Below are positions 34,801 through 39,400 of a stretch of 64,000 nucleotides of DNA, piece after piece. Each line of letters begins with the position of its first letter. The first letter of the stretch is position 1. Source of the DNA: Elgaria multicarinata webbii (lineage: Eukaryota > Chordata > Lepidosauria > Squamata > Anguidae); the NCBI RefSeq assembly GCF_023053635.1, contig NC_086172.1, positions 24,953,501 through 25,017,500 of the forward strand. Direction: 5' to 3'. A model generated the notes under the pieces. It had not been told where the DNA came from, did not search any database, and saw only the letters and a list, made by a program, of their open reading frames with translations. Both the position numbers and the translations under genes were made by a program.

Positions 34801-35447
34801 TATTTATTACATTTCTATACCACCCTTTTAAGTATTTGAAGAGTGCTATCATGTCTCCCCTCAATCTTCTCTTCTCCAGGCTAAACATGCCCAGTTCTTT
34901 CAGTCTCTCTTCATAGGGCTTTGTTTCCAGACCCTTGATCATCCTGGTTGCCCTCCTCTGAACACGCTCCAGCTTGGGGCACTTTAAAGAGGAAGGCTGG
35001 GATCTTATATACACCTGTACATCCCACTGAACTGAATGGGCCTTCCTTCTGGACTGACGTGCATAGGGACTACGCCATTAAGGCGACAAGCCTTTGCACG
35101 CTTACCTGGGAGTAAGTCCTACTATACCCGGCGGGGCTTACTTCCGAGTAAACACCCACAGCCACCTCCTCCAACCTGGTGCCCTCTAGACGTGTGGGAC
35201 TACAACACTCAGCATAGGGGATGCTGGGAGTTGTAGTCCAAGGCATTCGGAGGGCACCGGGTTGGGGCAGGGCTGCACGACCACAGAGTCAGCGTGGCGA
35301 AAGTCTGGTACGATTCTTTGCTTCTCCTCTTCGGGTGAACAGCTATGGGCAAACCCCCTCCGAGCCCCTATTTACCGGGTACAGGTAAAGCACGGCTCCC
35401 ACCAGGATGAGCAGGAAAGTGGCTGCAAAGATGACAAAGTCCAGCAT
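2077..35447 (-). CDS. CYP20A1: Cytochrome P450 20A1, complete 13-exon gene
   Basis: Orphan P450 of the ER membrane; substrate not established. Coding exons on the minus strand, first to last: 35447-35376, 33023-32974, 31740-31574, 22294-22149, 19021-18854, 17517-17439, 14837-14722, 12047-11993, 11005-10885, 9393-9282, 7482-7418, 2813-2724, 2227-2077. They total 1392 bp, giving 463 residues, against 462 as I recall for human CYP20A1. Every junction is GT-AG with matching phase. Visible parts: N-terminal membrane anchor (residues 3-23); I-helix region (267-285) that lacks the usual AGxDT; K-helix ExxR as ETVR (333-336); FDPDRF (385-390); heme loop [10 protein letters not shown] with Cys410 as thiolate ligand. 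The gene looks intact. It is divergent from the peptidase E gene and lies downstream of NBEAL1 in the same orientation. Confidence 0.97.
2228..2723 (-). other. CYP20A1: CYP20A1 intron 12
   Basis: Short intron (496 bp). I see no clear repeat in it. Confidence 0.8.
2724..2813 (-). CDS. CYP20A1: CYP20A1 exon 12, heme-binding loop
   Basis: Encodes residues 385-413, from FDPDRFNDE to the heme loop [10 protein letters not shown]. Cys410 is the axial ligand. Acceptor is GGTAG, donor is GAG|GTGAGG. Confidence 0.96.
3600..3650. repeat. (CT)n(CA)n microsatellite
   Basis: A CT run passes directly into a CA run of similar length. Simple repeat in CYP20A1 intron 11. Confidence 0.95.
3860..4270 (-). repeat. 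L2-type LINE 3' end, family B
   Basis: On the minus strand this ends in 'gtacattgatggtgct' followed by TATA, TAAA and TAA repeats. Upstream there is a short RT-tail-like stretch around 'ttccagaacac'. The same tail recurs at 9995-10225, 45880-46190 and 46750-46990. The L2-clade assignment is inference from the shared tail style. Confidence 0.6.
4652..5078 (-). mobile_element. Solo LTR of an LTR retroelement (fossil)
   Basis: A 427-bp unit with inverted ends TGTTAG...CTAACA, flanked on both sides by the 4-bp direct repeat CTGT (4648-4651 and 5079-5082). A minus-strand AATAAA near 4740 suggests the LTR reads on the minus strand, the same sense as CYP20A1. There is no internal region, so it is a solo LTR. 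A 4-bp duplication fits class I ERVs or Gypsy-like elements; the family is not resolved. Age cannot be read from a single LTR. Confidence 0.7.
5552..5654. repeat. Palindromic hAT-like MITE (CAGCCTTCC family)
   Basis: Ends CAGCCTTCCCTAAGCTGG and its inverted counterpart GGTTGGGGAAGGCTG, with diverged inner arms. Same family as the better-preserved copy at 18448-18577. Confidence 0.65.
5680..5917 (-). repeat. Sauria-type SINE
   Basis: Read on the minus strand: a tRNA-derived head (gtagtggctaaggtgttgg), a middle stretch 'gactttgggccagtcaca', then 'ggttgttgttgtgaggata', and an A-rich TAAA tail. This is the structure of lizard Sauria SINEs. Confidence 0.8.
6968..7069 (-). repeat. CR1 LINE 3' end
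   Basis: Minus-sense CR1 terminus with the conserved 'gagttggaaggggcc' stretch next to the terminal ATTCTATG-type repeat. Confidence 0.85.
7418..7482 (-). CDS. CYP20A1: CYP20A1 exon 11
   Basis: Encodes residues 363-383 ([12 protein letters not shown] then DSSAWPLPY). The acceptor is CATTTCAG; the exon ends with AA of Lys384 before GTATGA. Found by matching the conserved [13 protein letters not shown] segment of CYP20A1. Confidence 0.94.
8090..8474 (+). repeat. L2-type LINE 3' end, family A (long copy)
   Basis: Starts in an RT-tail-like coding stretch (rough reading [18 protein letters not shown]) and ends in 'ctttggctattgggcgg', 'aatagaaatgcaataaat' and TAAA repeats. Short copies of the same tail occur at 8746-8860, 9684-9752, 14508-14585, 21280-21392, 34791-34830, 40972-41040, 42310-42372 and 49615-49690. 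L2 clade is inferred. Confidence 0.65.
8746..8860 (-). repeat. L2-type LINE tail, family A
   Basis: Minus-sense copy of the tail 'gagctccggctattgggcgg' with a TAAA repeat end. It lies inverted about 270 bp from the 8090-8474 copy, so the intron RNA could pair here. Confidence 0.65.
9282..9393 (-). CDS. CYP20A1: CYP20A1 exon 10, K-helix
   Basis: Encodes residues 326-362: [18 protein letters not shown] onward. ETVR (333-336) is the K-helix ExxR. Acceptor TTGCAG, donor GAG|GTAGGA, phase 0 at the end. Confidence 0.97.
9684..9752 (-). repeat. L2-type LINE tail, family A
   Basis: Short minus-sense piece: TTTA repeats followed by the inverted 'gggcggtatataaatgt' and 'agagcttcggctat' segments. Confidence 0.65.
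9959..10494. mobile_element. hAT-like foldback MITE (TAGGGTGACC family), interrupted
   Basis: Inverted ends TAGGGTGACC...GGTCACCCTA, flanked by a perfect 8-bp direct repeat GACAAGCT (9951-9958, 10495-10502). An 8-bp duplication is the hAT superfamily mark. Inside are several inverted sub-arms, including the 'ctgctgaaatt' and 'tcaccaggtgctgcatg' segments in both orientations. A minus-sense LINE tail (about 10005-10225) interrupts one arm, with 'taacggt'/'taacagt' on either side. There is no transposase, so it is non-autonomous. A second copy lies at 35809-36128. Confidence 0.8.
10005..10225 (-). repeat. L2-type LINE tail, family B, inside a MITE
   Basis: Minus-sense copy with TTA/TTTA repeats and the 'agcaccatcaatgtacat' tail. 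It splits the MITE at 9959-10494, so it is younger than that insertion. Confidence 0.65.
10885..11005 (-). CDS. CYP20A1: CYP20A1 exon 9
   Basis: Encodes residues 286-324: [18 protein letters not shown] to AKLEQL. Acceptor TTTTAATAG. The donor is CAG|GTGTGTGTGTATG, formed by a short GT microsatellite. Confidence 0.96.
11006..11992 (-). other. CYP20A1: CYP20A1 intron 8
   Basis: Mostly unremarkable. There is a possible hAT-like MITE fragment at 11762-11825 with 'ccctccaaatg' and 'tgactacaacccccatca'. No exon seen. Confidence 0.65.
11993..12047 (-). CDS. CYP20A1: CYP20A1 exon 8, I-helix
   Basis: Encodes residues 267-284: [18 protein letters not shown], ending with T of Leu285 before GTAAGTAC. 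This is the I-helix, without the proton-relay Asp/Glu-Thr pair common in other P450s. Confidence 0.95.
12511..12616. repeat. (GT)n(GA)n compound microsatellite
   Basis: A GT run, two GA runs and a short TA patch between them. Simple repeat; the long open frames across it are artefacts. Confidence 0.95.
13215..13600. repeat. Imperfect tandem duplication, about 220-bp spacing
   Basis: Segments with 'tttcactcctgctgctgg' (near 13499) and 'ttcactcctgctgccagg' (near 13276) recur about 220 bp apart, each followed by 'agcaatgg' and a 'gcagagcagc'/'gcggagcagc' stretch. The two halves are clearly diverged. Origin unknown. Confidence 0.5.
13767..13881. repeat. Palindromic hAT-like MITE (CAGCCTTCC family)
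   Basis: Inverted ends CAGCTTCTCC...GGGGAAGGCTG, with inner arms around 'ccctccagatgtg' and 'cacatctggaggcc'. Confidence 0.7.
13955..14005 (+). other. Hammerhead-ribozyme-like core, Penelope-type
   Basis: The plus strand has CTGAGGA (13962-13968), then GGAC pairing with GTCC across a short loop (stem II), then GAAAC (13990-13994) and GCGTAGAC. This matches the CUGANGA / stem II / GAAA order of a hammerhead, with GTA as a possible cleavage triplet. Such motifs are known in the terminal repeats of Penelope-like elements. Stem I is not convincing, so it may be a decayed copy. Confidence 0.4.
14508..14585 (-). repeat. L2-type LINE tail, family A
   Basis: Minus-sense tail: TTTA repeats, 'gcatttctataccgccc', then 'gagagcttcggctattg' read on the minus strand. 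Confidence 0.65.
14722..14837 (-). CDS. CYP20A1: CYP20A1 exon 7
   Basis: Encodes residues 229-266: [18 protein letters not shown] through [16 protein letters not shown]. Starts with two bases completing Ala228; donor CAG|GTATCT. Confidence 0.96.
15001..15095 (+). repeat. (GAA)n purine tract
   Basis: A GGA patch followed by about 21 GAA units without interruption (15027-15090). It is a pure purine/pyrimidine tract, TTC in the CYP20A1 sense. Confidence 0.95.
15305..15560. repeat. Dispersed 'gggccaaatccagcc' repeat
   Basis: The same sequence style (catcaggg, gggccaaat, then 'agttactggcaggaa') recurs near 26566-26800 and 38512-38720 with 'ttactaccagtaacta'. The three share order, so this is one repeat family. 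A CAGGGGTG-type hAT origin is possible but not shown. Confidence 0.5.
15594..15842 (-). repeat. Sauria-type SINE with (TATC)n tail
   Basis: Minus-sense SINE with the 'gtagtggctagagtg' head, 'gactttgggccagtcac' body and 'ttgttgtgaggataaaat', ending in about 10 GATA/TATC units. Confidence 0.8.
16560..16920. repeat. Foldback with tandem terminal arms and an ATC core
   Basis: The left arm is three direct copies plus part of a fourth of a 61-63-bp unit (starts 16561, 16622, 16685, 16747), each containing 'gttcagaagacacctta' and 'ggctttaaccac'. A CAT trinucleotide run (about 16775-16803) forms the loop. The right arm (16813-16920) is the inverted unit, about twice. A sister copy is at 49813-50035. 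No transposase. Confidence 0.75.
17439..17517 (-). CDS. CYP20A1: CYP20A1 exon 6
   Basis: Encodes residues 202-227: [18 protein letters not shown] then TRKKLYED. Acceptor CTGTTTCAG; ends with G of Ala228 before GTAAGT. Confidence 0.95.
17975..18196 (+). repeat. CR1 LINE 3' end
   Basis: CR1 subfamily tail with 'ttgctggggaacatgggc', 'gtgtgaacagaatgctgg' and 'cttggtctgatccagcac'. The same subfamily recurs at 31976-32300, 41657-42395 and 55270-55455. Confidence 0.8.
18448..18577. mobile_element. Palindromic hAT-like MITE, best-preserved copy
   Basis: A 130-bp near-perfect inverted repeat starting CAGCCTTCCTCAACCTGG. Flanks ACACAGAC (18440-18447) and ACATAGAC (18578-18585) form an 8-bp duplication with one mismatch, pointing to the hAT superfamily. 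The right arm carries ACTACAACTCCCAGAATGC on the minus strand, a close match to the ZNF143/THAP11 'ACTACAA' motif. No coding capacity. Confidence 0.8.
18854..19021 (-). CDS. CYP20A1: CYP20A1 exon 5
   Basis: Encodes residues 146-201: [30 protein letters not shown] and [16 protein letters not shown] are typical of CYP20A1. Acceptor TTTCAG, donor GCG|GTAAGC, phase 0 at both ends. Confidence 0.96.
20040..20128 (+). repeat. CR1 LINE 3' end
   Basis: Short plus-sense terminus with 'ttgagcagggggttggac' and the terminal repeats 'attctatgattctatga'. Confidence 0.88.
21280..21392 (+). repeat. L2-type LINE tail, family A
   Basis: Plus-sense tail with 'gagagctttggcttttggg' and 'tggtatagaaatg'; diverged. 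Confidence 0.55.
21506..22062 (+). mobile_element. Possible solo LTR (fossil)
   Basis: Starts TGTCATG. Near the right end there is a 'gaataaagctttcc' poly(A)-signal stretch followed by 'tctcgttattgtcttcc', as in R/U5 of an LTR. The 5-mer CATTA lies just outside both proposed ends (21501-21505, 22063-22067). The right end lacks the usual CA, so the boundaries are uncertain. No internal retroelement sequence is seen. Confidence 0.4.
22149..22294 (-). CDS. CYP20A1: CYP20A1 exon 4
   Basis: Encodes residues 98-145: [16 protein letters not shown], then [16 protein letters not shown]. Two leading bases complete Ser97. Acceptor CTCTTTCAG, donor AAG|GTGAAT. Confidence 0.96.
22500..22526. repeat. (AAT)n microsatellite
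   Basis: Short AAT run at the end of an L2-type LINE piece. Confidence 0.9.
22530..22990 (-). repeat. L2-type LINE 3' piece
   Basis: On the minus strand an RT-tail-like reading is visible ([17 protein letters not shown], then FRQAYPVEF), with the 'ggctgccaattaggttc' stretch that accompanies such elements. L2-clade placement is inference. Confidence 0.6.
23128..23264. repeat. Palindromic hAT-like MITE
   Basis: Inverted arms around 'cctggtgccctatagatat' and 'tagtccaaaatatccagaa'; diverged copy of the CAGCCTTCC-related group. Confidence 0.65.
23387..23523. mobile_element. Palindromic hAT-like MITE with 8-bp duplication
   Basis: Ends CAGAGATGGGCAGAAA...TTTCTGCCCACCTCTG. Flanks TACTAGGC (23379-23386) and TACTAGGT (23524-23531) are an 8-bp duplication with one mismatch. 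Confidence 0.75.
24345..25520 (-). mobile_element. L1 LINE, 5'-truncated, minus strand
   Basis: Encodes the C-terminal part of L1 ORF2, with a '[17 protein letters not shown]' zinc-knuckle-like stretch and '[14 protein letters not shown]' near the end, then a poly(A) (poly-T on plus). It is flanked by a 16-bp target duplication GGGAAAAGGGAAGTCT (24329-24344 and 25521-25536). The reading frame from about 25485 to the stop near 24500 is open, so the copy is fairly young. The 5' junction carries a small hairpin (about 25497-25516). Sense with CYP20A1. Confidence 0.92.
26566..26800. repeat. Dispersed 'gagggccagattc' repeat
   Basis: Shares 'cttaaagctcttattacc' and 'agtaactaagcctta' with the copy at 38512-38720. 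Contains a poly-G run (about 26637-26649). Confidence 0.5.
26812..27045 (+). repeat. Sauria-type SINE
   Basis: Cleanest plus-sense copy. The head 'gtggtgtagtggctaagg' has box A features, followed by 'gactttgggccagtcaca', 'ttgttgtgaggataacat', 'gccttgggttccttgg' and a TAAA tail. Confidence 0.85.
27438..27462. repeat. (AC)n microsatellite
   Basis: Short AC run. Confidence 0.9.
28497..28572. repeat. Foldback end, 'gtgtcgtctgaac' family
   Basis: Inverted pair 'acacgataagca'/'tgcttatcgtgt' with the terminal motif 'tcgtctgaacccagcc' on the right. The outer left end is decayed. Confidence 0.5.
28570..28870 (+). mobile_element. Tc1/mariner fragment, internally deleted
   Basis: Begins with a Tc1-type inverted-terminal sequence ('acagtgccttgcagaagta'), then 'gttacaacctggaatta', and passes straight into transposase helix-turn-helix coding: [18 protein letters not shown], then [16 protein letters not shown] and RKPLL. 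The 5' UTR, first part of the transposase and all of the catalytic domain are missing. A relic DNA transposon. Confidence 0.85.
29063..29563 (+). mobile_element. L1 LINE, severely 5'-truncated, plus strand
   Basis: Same L1 family as 24345-25520: '[19 protein letters not shown]' and '[17 protein letters not shown]' in one open frame (about 29084-29353), then 3'UTR and a poly(A). Target duplication AAAAGTATTGGTTGA at 29048-29062 and 29564-29578. The first 20 bp form small inverted repeats (tatagagc/gctata). Confidence 0.9.
30962..31097. repeat. Palindromic hAT-like MITE, degraded
   Basis: Ends CAGGATTGGAGAACCTG...CAGGTTCCCCAGCCCTG; flanks ccgaagag and cttaagag agree at 6 of 8 positions. Confidence 0.6.
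31574..31740 (-). CDS. CYP20A1: CYP20A1 exon 3
   Basis: Encodes residues 42-96: [47 protein letters not shown]. Acceptor GTTCCAG; ends with T of Ser97 before GTGAGT. Confidence 0.97.
31741..32973 (-). other. CYP20A1: CYP20A1 intron 2
   Basis: Contains a CR1 tail (31976-32300). I see nothing else recognisable. Confidence 0.7.
31976..32300 (-). repeat. CR1 LINE 3' region
   Basis: Minus-sense CR1 of the 'cttggtctgatccagcaa' subfamily, with 'ctggaggagaagactatt' and the 'ggctatcattttggagg' segment. Confidence 0.85.
32974..33023 (-). CDS. CYP20A1: CYP20A1 exon 2
   Basis: Encodes residues 25-40 ([16 protein letters not shown]) plus AA of Lys41. Acceptor CTTAG, donor AA|GTAAGT. The proline-rich hinge after the membrane anchor. 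Confidence 0.95.
33327..33416. repeat. Short foldback MITE (GAGTTCGGACGACAC ends)
   Basis: A 90-bp palindrome: GCTGAGTTCGGACGACAC at the left and its inverse at the right, with 'taatcaac'/'gttgatta' next. A CAGCA direct repeat borders both sides. Superfamily not certain. Confidence 0.65.
33553..33651 (-). repeat. Sauria SINE fragment
   Basis: Head part only, minus sense: the 'gtgattttgggcctgtcac' and 'ggactagaaccccagtctc'-type segments. Confidence 0.65.
33745..33873 (+). repeat. LINE tail, L2-type
   Basis: T-rich 3'UTR ending 'ggcaggagacaaattaaat' with TAAA repeats. Diverged. Confidence 0.45.
34597..34987 (-). repeat. CR1 LINE 3' end carrying a LINE tail insertion
   Basis: Minus-sense CR1: 3' terminal 'ggttggactcaatggcctt' and ORF2 end '[18 protein letters not shown]'. 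A family A L2-type tail (34791-34830) sits inside it. Confidence 0.85.
35159..35275. repeat. Palindromic hAT-like MITE beside CYP20A1 exon 1
   Basis: CAGCCACCTCCTCCAACCTGG ends and inner GGACTACAAC / GTTGTAGTCC arms, with GACTACAACTCCCAGCATC on the minus strand, a ZNF143/THAP11-like core. It ends 101 bp from the exon 1 donor, in intron 1. Confidence 0.7.
35376..35447 (-). CDS. CYP20A1: CYP20A1 exon 1 with start codon
   Basis: Encodes residues 1-24 ([19 protein letters not shown] then LYLYP). The start was chosen by match to the CYP20A1 N-terminus. The segment is one hydrophobic ER signal-anchor. Donor CCG|GTAAAT. Confidence 0.96.
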
Positions 35448-35484
35448 GGTGGTCGCGCCCCCCTGGCCACGTCCCCGCCGGCCC

Positions 35485-35511
35485 GCTGCTGCTGCTGCTG
35501 CTGCTGCTGCT
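35485..35511 (-). repeat. (AGC)9 repeat in the CYP20A1 leader
   Basis: Nine GCT units on plus, AGC/CAG in the CYP20A1 sense, 38 nt upstream of its ATG, followed by interrupted GCC/GCT units. It reads as a Gln run in one upstream frame. Confidence 0.9.
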
Positions 35512-35808
35512 GCCGCTGCCCCGCCTCGCCCGGGCTCTGGCTGGCAGGAGGCGGAGATTTGGAGCAGGGAGACCAGAGCAATCGAGCCGAGAGCGGTGCG
35601 AGTGGGAAGCAGCTCGGCTTCCGACTACTCCTCCGCTCCGGGCGGTGGAGCGGCCGAGCCTGATTCGGAGGCAGTGGAGGCGGGTGGCTCCGATTTCGGT
35701 GGGGCTGCGAATCCGTCCTGGGTCTCAGCCAGAACTCTAAAGGAGCCATCCAAAGGTCCTGAACCTTGGCCCCAAACCGGGTCCAGCAGCTCGGATAGCT
35801 CCCTTAGC

Positions 35809-36128
35809 TAGGGTGACCATATGAAAAGGAGGACAGGGCTCCTGTATCTTTAACAGTTGTATTGAAGAGGAAATTTCAGCAGGTGTCATTTGTATATATG
35901 GAGAACCTGGTGAAATTTCCTCTTCATCACCACAATTAAAGCTGCAGGTGCCCTGCCCGCTTTTAAATCTGGTCACTCTAGTATAGCTCCTGCAGCTTTA
36001 ACTGTTGTGATGAAGAGGGAATTTCACCAGGTTCTCCATATATACAAATGAGACCTGCTGAAATTCCCTTTTCTATGCAACTGTTAAAGATACAGGACCC
36101 CTGTCCTCCTTTTCATAGGGTCACCCTA
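35809..36128. mobile_element. hAT-like foldback MITE inside the shared promoter
   Basis: A 320-bp element with TAGGGTGACCATATGAAAA at the left end and the inverse at the right end. Two long inverted arms each contain further inverted pairs ('tttcagcaggtgtcatttg', 'caggtgaaatttcctcttc'-type). Flanks CCTTAGC (35802-35808) and CTTTAGC (36129-36135) form a likely duplication with one mismatch. Same family as 9959-10494, which has a clean 8-bp duplication. Confidence 0.85.
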
Positions 36129-36356
36129 CTTTAGCGTTCTGGTTGGTCCCGACTGAAACCCAGAATGGATGCACAGCCCCAGCAAAACCAGAGCCACCAG
36201 CCTCCGCTGGCCGGAGCTGCTCTTCCTTTGCTGACTAAGTCCCGCCTCGCGAGCGCAAGAGGCGGCGGCAGCAGCAGCAGCAGCTGCACCTCCGGGCTGG
36301 CGTTCGTACTACGGCTTCCAGCCACTAAGGCGGTCCACCGCCTCCCTTCTGTCCCG

Positions 36357-36457
36357 ATGGGGCGTCGCCGGCTGCTGCTGGTCTCCAACTCCACCTTGCA
36401 CGGCGGGGGCTACCTAGACCACTGCCAGGGGCAGATCCAGGACTTCCTGGGGGCAGC
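36357..36457 (+). CDS. aad: Peptidase E exon 1
   Basis: Encodes residues 1-33 ([19 protein letters not shown] onward), ending GC|GTAAGT inside Ala34. Start chosen by family length; an in-frame ATG at 36165 exists upstream. Confidence 0.93.
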
Positions 36458-39400
36458 GTAAGTCCCCACGCGAGGGGAAAGAAAGGAGGGCAGCCACGGC
36501 AGAGGGGCTGGATTGAATCTCCTATCATCCCCAGCCAGCCGGGGTCATGCTGGCTGTGGACGGTGGGAGTTGGGGAGAGGTTGCCCTACGGCTAGTGGGG
36601 AAGAGGTGGTGCCGAACGGGCGCTGTGGGTTTCCAGGCGGGGTTTTCTTGAAGATCCCACTTGTTCCGCCTTCTTCGTTTGCTGGACTGACTTGTGAGTA
36701 AAACGTTATAAAAGGATCTGGGCCACAAAGGAGGGCATTGGTGGATATTATGCTGTGTGAAACCTCTGTTTTAAGTCCACTTTCACCAGTTACAGAAAAG
36801 CAATATTTCAGTAAACAGCTCTGGAGTGGTGTTTGCCAGAATGTTTTGTTTGGAACTGAAACGGCTACTTAGACTGAGTTCACACAACAGGCTAAGCCAC
36901 ACAGTGGTTGAGTGTGGGTGGTGGTTGTACTGTGGGGCTATTGTGTTGTCTGAATGCAGAGTTTTTTCTGCAGGATGACTTGTTAACTGTACAGCGTGGC
37001 TTATTTTTTCTCAAACAAGCCACCTCAAAAAGCCATGGTTTATTGATGGGTTGTTCAGGGTGGTTAACAAGGCACCCCGCAGAAAAAACGCTGTATTCAT
37101 GACAACACCATAACCCGCAGTACAACAATAGCCAACACTCAACTACTGAGTGCGGAAAACACACTGCTTTCAGACAACATGACAGCCCACAGTTCAACAA
37201 CAACCCACATTCAATCATGGAGTGTGGGTTACTGTGTTGTGTGAACCGAGGCATTATGCAAATGCCTAGGGTCTCCAGTGTGGTACCCGTGGGCATCGGT
37301 GTGCTCACAGACACCATACTTGGCACCCAACAGGGCTCCCTACCCATCCTGATTTGTATTTTATTTCTTAAGATTTTTAAAAATCAATTCATGTTTAACT
37401 GGGACACTAGCAGGGTGCAAATTTAATTTCTCTCCTCCAGCACCATCTTCATTTAGATTAAAAAAATTAGGGTTTTATGTTTCGGAGCTCAGACCCCACC
37501 TTTAATTTGTACTTAGTTTCTTGGACAGGTTACCTTTCTTTTAGTTTTACCTGTTTGCCTTTTGGGGGATGAATATTTTATGACTGGCCATGCTCCAATT
37601 CCACGGCAGCCATTTTGTGAGAACACCCACAACTCTTTTTCAAAATTTCAAATGTGTCCACTGGACCAAAAAGGGTTGGGAATCTCTGCCATGTGCATTC
37701 TGCTGGATTATTAGCTGGCAATATTCACAGCAAATCTTTTGACTTTTAATGTAAAAATTGTTTGCTAAACATCCGGATGAATGGGAAGCCAGAGCGGCTG
37801 ATGTATCTGTTCACGTTGTTTTAAACTGATGCGAGGTTTGATCTGATCCCAGACTTGGACTTACATTGTGATGTCGTTACCTTCCCCAGGGATGTGAGGA
37901 CGGTTCTGTTTGTTCCCTATGCTCTTCATGACCGAATTGCCTATGCCAAGGTGGCAAGAGAAAAGTTTGAAAGTTTAGGTAAGGCACTATTGTTATTTAT
38001 TGGTCTAGAGCCGGGATGGTCAACCTTTCTGTCCCTGATGGTGGTGGGTTGCAAGCCGCACGCCTAGCCTTCCCCTTTGACCTGCTGCTCCCAAACACCC
38101 ACATGCACACCATTTGCCACCCACAGGGAGGGAGACACACACTCCCTCGCTCACTCGTCCCCCTCCGCCCTCTCAGCCTGTGAGGACGGCAAGGTTTCAA
38201 CCTCCTCTCCCTGTTCACTGTAATTACAGATCGGACCGGTGACAGCCAGTGTGATCCTGGTTTGCAAAGGCTCTCCGTGCTGGGGTGGAGAGGGTCATAC
38301 TATTTTCCACTCCCCCAGGGAGAGATCACTAAATGGTACCCCTGCCATGCCTCACCTTTCCTTAGGTCAGGCTGTGGCCCCAGAGTTAAGGTTGGGCTGG
38401 GAGGAGTGCCATCTGCCTGAGGGTGTTGTCTCTCTCAGTACATCTTCCTCCTGGTCAGTAGCAGCAGGGAATTTGGCAGTGAGTTTCCCACATGTGATCT
38501 AGAGTCTAGGCCAGGGGTGTTGAATCACTTCCAGCCCGAGGGCCAAATTCAGTTTTGGAGAAGCTCTATGGGGGCTGGGTTCCAGTGGTGGGTGTGGCCA
38601 AAGGCAACAGGGGCGGGGCTAAAACTACCAGCAGCTTAAAGTTCTTACTACCAGTAACTAAACCTCAGGAAATGCATTTCAGCCATTTAGAATGGGATGA
38701 GATTTGCACAAATTGTATGCGGGGGCTATAGGGTGATAAGCAGCAGCCGTGGTGAGGAATAGGGCCCTTTGGGTATAGGGCCCTTTTCTGTTCAGATCGC
38801 TGCCCCCCTCCCATGTGATTTGAGCAGTTCCACGTTTAAGCAGACAGAAGAACCACATGGATGGTCAAACTACTCTGGGCTGCTTTCAGATGTAGGTTTT
38901 GAGTACTGCACACACTGAATCTCTGTGCTTGGCACTCCCAAGCCACCCTGGTCTGGTCTGGTCCTCTTCCTGCCAGTCTGAACAGGCTACGGACTGAAAC
39001 AGGAACAGGACTAATGGGCCATAACAGAGACTATAGCAAAGACACCCTGTGCTAGTTAATACCACCTGAGAACCTTTCTCTCAGCTTCCCATTTTTCTGC
39101 TAAAATACTAACCCAGCTGTAGGAGATGCTAGTGCCTAATTAGTCTCTTGATCATGGATTCGGCCTCATCTAGAGTATTGCGTCCAGTTCTGGGCTCCAC
39201 AATTCAAGAAGGACGCAGACAAGCTGGAGCGTGTTCAGAGGAGGGCAACCAGGATGATCAGGGGTCTGGAAACAAAGCCCTATGAAGAGAGACTGAAAGA
39301 ACTGGGCATGTTTAGCCTGGAGAAGAGGAGATTGAGGGGAGACATGAGAGCACTCTTCAAATACTTAAAAGGTTGTCACACAGAGGAGGGCCAGGATCTC

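Larger units (their letters stand above)
33024..35375 (-). other. CYP20A1: CYP20A1 intron 1
   Basis: Holds a short foldback (33327-33416), a Sauria SINE piece (33553-33651), a LINE tail (33745-33873), a CR1 (34597-34987) and a MITE close to exon 1 (35159-35275). No exon seen. Confidence 0.7.
35340..36480. promoter_or_regulatory. GC-rich divergent promoter region of CYP20A1 and peptidase E
   Basis: The two start codons (35447 minus, 36357 plus) are 909 bp apart head to head, in GC- and CpG-rich DNA. The GC-rich parts flank an AT-richer 320-bp foldback MITE at 35809-36128. No TATA box is evident. Start sites are not shown by sequence alone; the whole island can only be called a likely bidirectional promoter. 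Confidence 0.6.

Noticed and set aside
35262-35811. Long open frames (133-134 codons, plus) over CYP20A1 exon 1
   Set aside because: GC-rich DNA antisense to CYP20A1 produces open frames; no domain is seen.
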